This document shows positions 1-5,013 of a stretch of DNA of 5,013 nucleotides, one piece after another. Under the pieces are notes generated by a model. The model was not told the DNA's origin. It did no database searches and saw only the letters and a list, made by a program, of their open reading frames with translations. The first letter of the stretch is position 1; each line of letters opens with the position of its first letter. The position numbers were made by a program, and so were the translations under genes. This stretch comes from Bacillota bacterium (GTDB taxonomy: Bacteria; Bacillota_E; Sulfobacillia; Sulfobacillales; Sulfobacillaceae). The stretch spans positions 1 through 5,013 of the forward strand of contig JAKAAS010000199.1 in assembly GCA_021802225.1 (NCBI GenBank), in the 5' to 3' direction.

Positions 1-909
1 AACACAGGATGTTGCATCACATCTGTCTCTGTTAATGCAAATTGGCTCATCGTACTTCCAACCCGTGAACTTCGGGAATCGGATAAGGATTACGCCGTAG
101 CGTTTGCCATCCCTGTGAATACACCTGGTCTGACATTAGTGGCCAGCCCTTTCTTGAGTGGCCCCTATCGCGACATGGAACGGCCGATCAGTAGTCATCA
201 CAAGATGGTAGAAACGTTTACTTGGTTCGATGATGTCTTCGTTCCTTATGACAATGTCTTTTTGAACGGAGAGTGGCAGGCGGCAGGTACGATGGCTAAG
301 GCGTTTGTGGAATTTCACCGATTTACCGCTGTGTCTTATAAATTACCCCTGCTTGAGGCGCTGACAGGCGTCGCTTCGCTCCTTGTGCGCTATAACGGGT
401 TGGCTAAGGCGCGGCACATTCAAAATGCACTGAGCGATTTAGTGCTCTATGAGATGACGGTGCGGTCCATCTTGGATAATGCCGCGGATCGCGGGGAATG
501 GGTGGAGCCGGGTATCTTTCGGCCCAATATCCCACTGGTCAATTTAGCCAAGTATCACTTCGCCACAGGGCTTCATCAGGCATTCCACCACGTTCAGGAC
601 ATTGCTGGAGGGATGTTAGTGACGGCCCCATCCGCAGAGGACATGGTGCATCCAGAGATCGGTCCGGTTCTCAACCGATACTTGCAGGGACAAAACATAA
701 ATGGCAAACAACGCCTGCAAGCGCTCTATTTAGCGAGCGACTTGGTAGCATCTGACTTGGCCGCATATCATCTAGTACTGGCTGTGCATGCGGAAGGGTC
801 CATTGAAGCGGAAAAAATGACTGCCGTGAAAGCGTATCCATGGGAGCATGCCGAAGCTGAAGCCAAGCGATTGGCTGGAATTAAGGAAGAACAGTCACCG
901 AAGGCATAA
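1..909 (+). CDS. HpaB/AbfD-superfamily flavoprotein (4-hydroxyphenylacetate 3-hydroxylase family), 5'-truncated by window edge
   Basis: The frame is open from base 1 to TAA at 907-909, giving 302 residues. The GTG at 115 is internal: the 38 codons before it carry family sequence (LIVLPT, then ESDKDYAVAFAIP). The family has an acyl-CoA-dehydrogenase-like fold binding FAD; members hydroxylate phenols or dehydrate 4-hydroxybutyryl-CoA. Visible landmarks are FDDVFVPYDNVF (76-87), HR (106-107), RYNGLAKARHI (130-140), DIAGGMLVTAPS (200-211) and HAEGS (263-267). These follow 4-hydroxybutyryl-CoA dehydratase (AbfD) almost without gaps, including the distance from HR to the C-terminus, so about 185 N-terminal residues probably lie upstream. 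The AbfD catalytic Glu257 and His292 have counterparts (E71, H106). The cluster ligand Cys299 is Tyr113, Tyr296 is Ala110 and Glu455 is Leu260. AbfD residue numbers are recalled from the Clostridium aminobutyricum enzyme. Superfamily membership is secure; the reaction is unknown. No terminator is visible after the stop. Confidence 0.94.
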   Translation, partial: NTGCCITSVSVNANWLIVLPTRELRESDKDYAVAFAIPVNTPGLTLVASPFLSGPYRDMERPISSHHKMVETFTWFDDVFVPYDNVFLNGEWQAAGTMAKAFVEFHRFTAVSYKLPLLEALTGVASLLVRYNGLAKARHIQNALSDLVLYEMTVRSILDNAADRGEWVEPGIFRPNIPLVNLAKYHFATGLHQAFHHVQDIAGGMLVTAPSAEDMVHPEIGPVLNRYLQGQNINGKQRLQALYLASDLVASDLAAYHLVLAVHAEGSIEAEKMTAVKAYPWEHAEAEAKRLAGIKEEQSPKA

Positions 910-1411
910 CGGCAGACTTGGCTCGACGATAAGCTTCTGGTTTAGCAGAATGAAACTGGGGTGTTTAATCCCGGAGTGCTTTGATCTGGAAAGCCGTCCG
1001 TTAGGTGATACACCAATCGGTCAAGCGATGGGTGGTATATGCAAGAGATCGCGGTGAGTGTTGGGCAGAGATGCACTTGGCTCAACAACTTTATATCATG
1101 GATTCAAGCTCGGGTTAGCGCCGGCAACAAGAACTAATTATCTCAGGCATTTTACTGTCATTAAAGAGTCGGTGTTATTGCCTGCCACTGCAGTCCAACC
1201 ATCAACAGTGACGAGAGAAGTTGCGCAAGGGGAAGGTTGTCACCGTTTCAGCATGGCGGCAAGCCCCCGTCCCCATAAACTTCTTGCTACTGGTCGGCAG
1301 CAACGCGTCGGTGTTTTGACAGCGCTGGAATGAAAAGTCCGGGTGACCAATAGCCGAATATCGTGGCGTCTGATTGCAAGGAAAGAAACTCAAAGAGAGG
1401 TGAAGCGTTGT
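910..1411. other. Spacer without a convincing gene between the HpaB-like gene and the thiolase
   Basis: About 500 bases. Forward frames 1 and 3 are interrupted several times. The frame shared with the thiolase has only two stops, both TGA (1055-1057 and 1331-1333), so it gives open runs of 35 codons from ATG 950 and 91 codons from 1058. Their translations are rich in Thr, Ser, His and Arg, show no motif I recognise, and no start has a credible Shine-Dalgarno site. A TTGACA hexamer at 1316-1321 has no matching -10 at 16-18 bases, so I call no promoter. No terminator-like hairpin with a T-run follows the upstream gene. The stretch may be a long untranslated leader or the remains of a deleted gene; neither is shown. 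Confidence 0.5.
1396..1403 (+). promoter_or_regulatory. Shine-Dalgarno site of the thiolase gene
   Basis: AGAGGTGA lies 8 bases before ATG 1412 and complements the 16S rRNA 3' end well. It decides the start: the same frame is open back to 1334 with a GTG at 1343, but that codon has no comparable site and would add 23 residues that thiolases lack. Confidence 0.75.
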
Positions 1412-2590
1412 ATGGTCGACGATGTGGTGATTGTGGATGGTGCGCGTCTGGCTATAGGATCATTTGGTGGTCGTCTTAAGTCCACGCCGGCCCACGAAAT
1501 GGGCGGAATTGTTGTGCAGGAAACTTTGAAGCGTTCACAGGTTGCCCCCGAATCCGTGGATGAAGTGATTATGGGATGTGTAGGGCAGGTGTCGGGGGAC
1601 GCCTACATTGGACGCCGAATTGCGCTGCATGCAGGACTTCCCGTGACATCGACTGCGCAGACCGTTAATCGATTGTGTGGGTCGGGCCTGCAAGCCATCA
1701 TATCGGGAGCCCAATGGTTAAAAGCTGGAGATGCCTCCGTCATCGTGGCAGGCGGGGCAGAGAACATGAGCCGCTTGCCCTATTATGTGTGGAACCGTTG
1801 GGGCCGGCGGCTGGGTAACGGAGAACTCGAAGATGGCGTGCTGAGCACTGTAACCGACCCTTTTGGACACTATGCTATGGGTGTCACCGCTGAGATTGTC
1901 GCACAACGTTTTCATGTTTCACGCGAGGATCAAGATCGATTGGCTTGGGACTCGCAACAGCGCGCGTATCAAGCAATAAATTCCGGGCGCTTTACAGATC
2001 AGATCGTTCCCATTTCTGTTAGTGAAGGGCGCCGTCAGGAGATATTTCAAGTAGATGAACATCCACGCGACAGCACGCTGGAACAACTTAGCCAGCTGCG
2101 CCCAGTATTTCGCAAAGATGGTACCGTAACGGCCGGAAATTCCTCGGGAATTAATGACGGTGCTGCTGCCGTACTCATGATGACCGCCGCTGAGTCCTCG
2201 CGCAGACAACTCGAACCACGCGCGCGCCTCGTCAGTTACGCTGTAGCGGGCGTGGAACCAGAAATTATGGGCTATGCTCCTGTAGATGCCATTGCAAAAG
2301 TCTTGCGACGCGCTGATCTGACCATAGATCAAATGGATTTGGTCGAATTGAATGAAGCTTTCGCAGCGCAAACTGTGGCGGTAGTGCGTGATGCTCATTT
2401 AAATTGGGAGCGAACCAATGTCAACGGAGGAGCGATTGCCTTAGGTCATCCTTTAGGGGCCACAGGGACCATTTTAACAGTCAAACTGCTATATGAACTG
2501 GAAGCACGTGGAATGCGATATGGATTGGTTACGATGTGTATAGGCGGGGGACAAGGAATTGCCGCCATTTTTGAGAATCTGCGCCGATAA
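1412..2590 (+). CDS. Acetyl-CoA C-acetyltransferase family thiolase
   Basis: A thiolase of 392 residues, the usual length for the bacterial tetrameric acetoacetyl-CoA thiolase group. It catalyses CoA-dependent cleavage of a 3-ketoacyl-CoA, or the reverse condensation of two acetyl-CoA, in the cytoplasm. All active-site elements are present: nucleophile Cys89 in VNRLCGSGLQA, Met156 in YAMGVTAE, GNSSGINDGAA (242-252), NEAF (314-317), His346 in GGAIALGHPLGATG, and the acid/base Cys376 in MCIGGGQG. Spacing matches Zoogloea PhaA (Cys89, His348, Cys378) within two residues. The start is ATG 1412, chosen from its Shine-Dalgarno site and family length; the stop is TAA. The gene stands alone, with no hydroxyacyl-CoA dehydrogenase or hydratase adjoining. 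Whether it is degradative or biosynthetic cannot be read from sequence; the HpaB/AbfD-type neighbour and the transporter favour a degradative role. Chain-length preference is unknown. It appears intact. Confidence 0.97.
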   Translation: MVDDVVIVDGARLAIGSFGGRLKSTPAHEMGGIVVQETLKRSQVAPESVDEVIMGCVGQVSGDAYIGRRIALHAGLPVTSTAQTVNRLCGSGLQAIISGAQWLKAGDASVIVAGGAENMSRLPYYVWNRWGRRLGNGELEDGVLSTVTDPFGHYAMGVTAEIVAQRFHVSREDQDRLAWDSQQRAYQAINSGRFTDQIVPISVSEGRRQEIFQVDEHPRDSTLEQLSQLRPVFRKDGTVTAGNSSGINDGAAAVLMMTAAESSRRQLEPRARLVSYAVAGVEPEIMGYAPVDAIAKVLRRADLTIDQMDLVELNEAFAAQTVAVVRDAHLNWERTNVNGGAIALGHPLGATGTILTVKLLYELEARGMRYGLVTMCIGGGQGIAAIFENLRR

Positions 2591-2644
2591 CGAATACATT
2601 GCATTCTAATAGGCCAAACGGCACACACGGAGATAAGCAAATAA

Positions 2645-2935
2645 ATGGAAGACTCCTTTAGACTCGCGCTCGAAGGCAGTTGTTGGTCGTGATGTGGAGC
2701 GGGTACGAATCGTGATCTGATTGAGTTGCTTAATATTGTGGATGATTTTCGCGTGGTGCGCTCGCTGATGAAAGGTCATCTGCAACCTGCTAACCAGTGG
2801 CCGCAACTTGCGGATATCGTGATTGCGTTTTTCTTGGCCGCGATTCATGGACATGTACGCGATCGGGGTTAGCGTGTGGAGGTCTAGAAACCCGCTGATC
2901 GAGAGGGGGCGCATCTCGCTAGAGCGAAGAAGTAA
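2645..2935 (+). pseudogene. Probable decayed small gene (about 96 codons) with three in-frame stops
   Basis: One frame runs from ATG 2645 (GGAGAT at 2629-2634, a rather distant possible Shine-Dalgarno site) to TAA 2933-2935. It is broken by TGA 2690-2692, TAG 2870-2872 and TAG 2885-2887. Between the first two stops are 59 sense codons that read like a folded, helical protein: NRDLIELLNIVDDFRVVRSL, a central QPANQWPQLAD, then the hydrophobic IVIAFFLAAIHGHVRDRG. After the last stop the frame ends with the charged tail KPADREGAHLARAKK. I do not recognise the family. A regulator's C-terminal helical domain is possible but unsupported. It starts 54 bases after the thiolase stop on the same strand, so it may once have been cotranscribed. 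The chance of a 59-codon open run is not negligible at this GC, so the call rests mainly on amino-acid composition and remains tentative. Confidence 0.35.
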
Positions 2936-3021
2936 TTTGGCAAGAATGCCCTTTTGTCCACGGCAACAATATTTCGCCAATTATCACAATAATGCGTCTT
3001 AAGGATAGGGCAAGATATCTG

Positions 3022-3042
3022 GAGGGAGACAGCGTCTCTTTT
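3022..3042 (+). terminator. Weak candidate terminator hairpin downstream of the thiolase and decayed gene
   Basis: GAGAC (3026-3030) pairs with GTCTC (3034-3038) across a three-base AGC loop. The stem can extend outward through G-T wobbles and one A-T pair into the TTTT that follows. Because the T-run is used up by the stem, a free U-tract is nearly absent, so termination would be inefficient at best. It is the only hairpin plus T-run seen between the thiolase and the transporter. Confidence 0.22.
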
Positions 3043-3320
3043 CAACAAATGAATGGAGAATGGTCTCGTGGCTCGGCGGCTCATATCGACATGGATTCTA
3101 TCTGTAGGGTCTTATGTTTAGTGCTGAATGAGTCTCGACCACGCCAGATGCCTTGAGTGCCGCGTTCTACAGAAGCTCCGAAGAAGACCGGTTAATAAGA
3201 AGTTCTGAAACCAGTTCTTGGTAGGGAAATGGGCAGTAGGGATCAAAAATTAGAAATCGGGCACCAATCCTTAAAGCGGGAGTAAAGAGGTTTGAGAAGA
3301 AAAGCCTTGGAAGGGAGGTG

Positions 3321-3410
3321 GTGCGATGCGGCGCTGAGGAGATTGCTCGTCATGAACAATGTGGAAGACTGGGGAACTCAGCCAAATTAAGAAAGGATGA
3401 GTGTAGGTGA
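3321..3410 (+). CDS. Possible 29-codon leader ORF overlapping the transporter start
   Basis: GTG 3321 follows GGAAGG (3309-3314) with 6 bases between them and opens 29 codons, starting VRCGAEEIARHEQCG and ending with TGA 3408-3410. That stop overlaps the transporter's GTG at 3407 in a GTGA arrangement, typical of translational coupling. The predicted peptide is basic with three cysteines and matches nothing I know. The frame is open upstream to 3240 but offers no ATG. Purine-rich leaders easily give chance starts, and two other tiny frames lie in the same leader (ATG 3326, three codons; ATG 3352, twelve codons), so this is a candidate only. Confidence 0.18.
   Translation: MRCGAEEIARHEQCGRLGNSAKLRKDECR
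3392..3400 (+). promoter_or_regulatory. Shine-Dalgarno site of the MFS transporter gene
   Basis: AAAGGATGA lies 6 bases before GTG 3407. An in-frame TAG occupies 3404-3406, directly before that GTG, so translation cannot begin further upstream. The next good in-frame start would remove residues before the first membrane helix. Confidence 0.65.
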
Positions 3411-4801
3411 GTACAATAATACCTTTGGATTCCGATAAGGATCTGGTGGCACGGTTGGACCGTATTCCCGTATGGCCGTATCGCACCTCAGTACTATGGG
3501 TAATCGGTATTGGGTATTTATTGGCGTTCTTTGACATTACCAATGTGGGATTTGCCTTGCCTGTGATCAGCAAGCAGTTTCACATAGCGGCAAGTGCCGC
3601 GGCTATTCCCATTACCGCGAGTTTGTTAGGGTACATCTTGGGATCATATGTTAATAGCACTTTTGCCGATGCCCGTGGACGAAAAGTCGCGATTATGTCG
3701 GCAACCGGGCTCTTTACGGTCGGATCGTTGGCCTGTGCGGCATCTTTTGACCTGACATGGCTCATTGTATGGCGGTTTATTACGGGCATGGGAATTGGGG
3801 CCGAAATCGCTGCGATCTCTGCTTATGTTGGAGAAGTGTCACCGGCGCCCATTCGCGGACGTTACACAGGGTGGGCCAATGTGTTTGCCTTTTCCGGATT
3901 TGCAGTGGTTCCATTTGTCGCGTTAGCATTAGTGCCGCATTTCAATTGGGGTTGGCGTGGTTTGTTTTTTGTGGGGGCGCTAGGGGGACTGACGTTATTT
4001 TGGTCTGCCCGAATGCCCGAGTCTGCGCGGTGGCTGTTAGCTCACGGGCGTGTAAATGAGGCGGAACGGGTGATTATGGAAGCGGAGCGAGTTGCAATCA
4101 ACAAGACAAAAGGGGTGTTGCCCGAACCTATAATTCTCGCGGGAGAGACTCACAGCCAGGAATTTCCTACCCGTGCATTACTCAAGAATCCCTATGTTGG
4201 GCGGCTCGTGCTATTGCTACTTATATGGACATTCATGTACTTAAGTGATTATGCATGGCTGGGACTGGCTCCGACATTTTTGGTAGACAAAGGATATTCA
4301 TTAACCAACAGTATTGTGTTTCTATTGGTCACGGGAATCGGATATCCTGTAGGAGCTCTAACCGCGGCATGGCTGGGTGACCGGTTCGAACGAAAGTATT
4401 CGATCTTGGTGGGCATTTTAGTCTGGGTGACTGGTCTCATTGTCATTGGTGTCATCCCGACGCCTATTATCATTTATATCGCCGGCTTCGTTCTGTCTGC
4501 TGCTCTCACATTCTTCTTTCCACTCTTATATGCCTTAACGGCTGAAAGTTTCCCAACGCGGGCGCGTGCATCTGGTGTGGCGTTAACTGATGGCGTTGGA
4601 CATATTGGGGGAGCTTTGGCTCCTATTTTGGCCATGGGCGCTTATGTGGCATTTGGTTCGCAGGGCTTTATGGTGGCATTTCTCTATATGGCAGCAACTG
4701 GACTGGTCAGTGCGGTATTGGTGCCATTCGGCATCAAGGCGACTCGCCAATCTCTAGAAGTTGTGGATGACGATACGACTTTGACAACCTCTGTTTCCTA
4801 A
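3407..4801 (+). CDS. MFS transporter, metabolite:H+ symporter-like (sugar-porter/AAHS-type)
   Basis: A 464-residue inner-membrane protein with a hydrophobicity pattern of 12 helices: about 28-50, 62-82, 95-113, 117-137, 158-178, 183-201, 264-285, 301-322, 332-352, 354-373, 390-413 and 420-442, with a central cytoplasmic loop at 202-262. Family signatures are the helix-1 acidic residue Asp43 in FFDITNVGFALP; motif A between helices 2 and 3 (ADARGRK, 87-93, with Ser84 replacing the usual first Gly); RFITGMGIGAE (123-133); PESARWL (204-210) followed by HGR..EAE; a degenerate second motif A (LGDRFERK, 323-330); and ESFPTRARASG (380-390). PESARWL and ESFPTRARASG are typical of proton symporters for aromatic or other small organic acids and of sugar porters. 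The substrate cannot be read from sequence; the neighbouring genes make an organic acid plausible. The GTG start is fixed by the preceding in-frame TAG. It appears intact and is followed by its own terminator. Confidence 0.95.
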   Translation: MSTIIPLDSDKDLVARLDRIPVWPYRTSVLWVIGIGYLLAFFDITNVGFALPVISKQFHIAASAAAIPITASLLGYILGSYVNSTFADARGRKVAIMSATGLFTVGSLACAASFDLTWLIVWRFITGMGIGAEIAAISAYVGEVSPAPIRGRYTGWANVFAFSGFAVVPFVALALVPHFNWGWRGLFFVGALGGLTLFWSARMPESARWLLAHGRVNEAERVIMEAERVAINKTKGVLPEPIILAGETHSQEFPTRALLKNPYVGRLVLLLLIWTFMYLSDYAWLGLAPTFLVDKGYSLTNSIVFLLVTGIGYPVGALTAAWLGDRFERKYSILVGILVWVTGLIVIGVIPTPIIIYIAGFVLSAALTFFFPLLYALTAESFPTRARASGVALTDGVGHIGGALAPILAMGAYVAFGSQGFMVAFLYMAATGLVSAVLVPFGIKATRQSLEVVDDDTTLTTSVS

Positions 4802-4832
4802 AGGCCTGCAAATACAAGTCAGTCTGTGCGAG

Positions 4833-4857
4833 AGCCCGGAGCAACCTGCGGGCTTTT
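4833..4857 (+). terminator. Rho-independent terminator of the MFS gene
   Basis: AGCCCG (4833-4838) pairs with CGGGCT (4849-4854). After a G-G mismatch, AG (4840-4841) can pair with CT (4846-4847), closing a CAAC loop. TTTT (4854-4857) follows, its first T shared with the stem. It begins 32 bases after the transporter stop. The U-tract is short and there is none on the opposite strand, so it works for + strand transcripts only. Confidence 0.65.
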
Positions 4858-5013
4858 CCGCGAGTTGGCCTATTCTTGAGGAATTTGTTTTTTTAGGAGA
4901 GGGATGAGCTCGATTAATCGTCCGCATGGGTGAAAAGCACCGACGATCCTTCGATCCTCGAGAGTGTCAAAATCCTAGAACGTCCCCCAGAGCGCTGATG
5001 GCTTCGATGCACC
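4858..5013. other. Unassigned tail with an ORF open to the window edge
   Basis: The stretch holds a run of seven T (4888-4894) with no strong stem before it, then AGGAGAGGG and ATG 4904, which gives only nine codons before TGA 4931-4933. Overlapping it, ATG 4926 opens a frame that stays open to base 5013 and begins MGEKHRRSFDP, which loosely recalls the N-terminus of some IS3-type OrfA transposases. No gene can be called from 29 codons. On the minus strand a frame enters from the right edge and ends at a TAA near 4914; its translation is not recognisable. Confidence 0.3.

Larger units (their letters stand above)
2936..3406. other. Spacer and transporter leader, no secure gene
   Basis: About 470 bases between the decayed gene and the transporter. 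Forward frames are frequently stopped, and the minus-strand open runs encode nothing I recognise. Contents worth naming are a compact hairpin at 3022-3042; two copies of AGTTCT 12 bases apart (3201-3206, 3213-3218); and, from about 3240, a markedly purine-rich leader with three Shine-Dalgarno-like blocks (GGGAGG 3313-3318, GAGGAG 3336-3341, AAAGGA 3392-3397). No -35/-10 pair good enough to call was found, although the transporter presumably needs a promoter here if the hairpin stops transcription from the thiolase. Confidence 0.5.

Noticed and set aside
115..117. GTG as the start codon of the first gene
   Set aside because: The upstream 38 codons are in frame and carry family-conserved sequence, so this GTG encodes an internal valine of a gene cut by the window edge.
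1316..1321. TTGACA as a promoter -35 element for the thiolase
   Set aside because: The six bases 17 positions downstream read CCGGGT, and no acceptable -10 lies at 15-19 bases spacing.
1343..1411. 23-residue N-terminal extension of the thiolase from GTG 1343
   Set aside because: It has no Shine-Dalgarno site, the extra residues are not thiolase-like, and ATG 1412 has a strong site and gives the exact family length.
2681..2692. Selenocysteine reading of TGA 2690 in a Cys-Trp-Ser-UGA-Cys context
   Set aside because: Only a four-pair stem is visible downstream, unlike a bacterial SECIS element, and the same frame also has two later TAG stops. Gene decay explains it better.
2900..2918. CGAGA/TCTCG inverted repeat
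   Set aside because: Five pairs around a nine-base loop with no T-run; it falls within the decayed gene and is within chance expectation.
2606..3084. Minus-strand open frames of 124 and 66 codons behind the thiolase
   Set aside because: Their translations are rich in Arg, His, Ser and Thr without motifs, and the longer one lies opposite the decayed gene; they look like antisense shadows.
3197..3219. AGTTCT repeated at 12-base spacing, with AAGAA/TTCTT as an inverted pair
   Set aside because: The matches are only five or six bases long in AT-rich sequence, and no promoter lies beside them to make an operator credible.
3311..3334. T-box-like string (GGTGGTGCGATGCGG) upstream of the transporter
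   Set aside because: It does not match the T-box core well; no specifier stem or terminator/antiterminator pair could be traced, and no U-run lies between it and the GTG start.
4888..4894. Run of seven T as a second terminator
   Set aside because: Only an ATTC/GAAT four-pair stem precedes it, too weak to act as a terminator.

Overview
The window carries three clearly real protein genes, all on the + strand. They are separated by two unusually long stretches with no intact gene. In order: the C-terminal 302 residues of a flavoprotein of the 4-hydroxyphenylacetate 3-hydroxylase / 4-hydroxybutyryl-CoA dehydratase superfamily (1-909, cut by the window start); a complete 392-residue acetyl-CoA acetyltransferase-type thiolase (1412-2590); and a complete 464-residue 12-helix MFS transporter (3407-4801), followed by a hairpin terminator.

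The organism is a bacterium of about 50% GC by eye. The purine-rich Shine-Dalgarno sites (AGAGGTGA before the thiolase, AAAGGATGA before the transporter) and use of a GTG start fit a Bacillota-type host, for example a Sulfobacillus- or Alicyclobacillus-like lineage. That is inference from style, not a taxonomic assignment.

Region by region: 1-909 partial HpaB/AbfD-fold gene; 910-1411 about 500 bases without a convincing gene, ending in the thiolase ribosome binding site; 1412-2590 thiolase; 2591-3406 about 815 bases, holding a probable decayed small gene (2645-2935, three in-frame stops), a small hairpin at 3022-3042, and a purine-rich leader with a possible 29-codon ORF whose stop overlaps the transporter's GTG start; 3407-4801 MFS transporter; 4833-4857 terminator; 4858-5013 unassigned, with an ORF running off the window edge.

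Taken together, the genes suggest uptake and catabolism of an organic acid. The transporter could import the acid, the HpaB/AbfD-fold enzyme could act on it or its CoA ester, and the thiolase could split the resulting 3-ketoacyl-CoA. The most notable point is that the first gene aligns better with 4-hydroxybutyryl-CoA dehydratase than with HpaB, yet has Tyr where the dehydratase has an iron-sulfur cysteine ligand, and Leu where it has a catalytic glutamate. It is therefore probably not a functional dehydratase of that type. I did not find a clearly new system. The spacers look more like gene decay than a hidden module.
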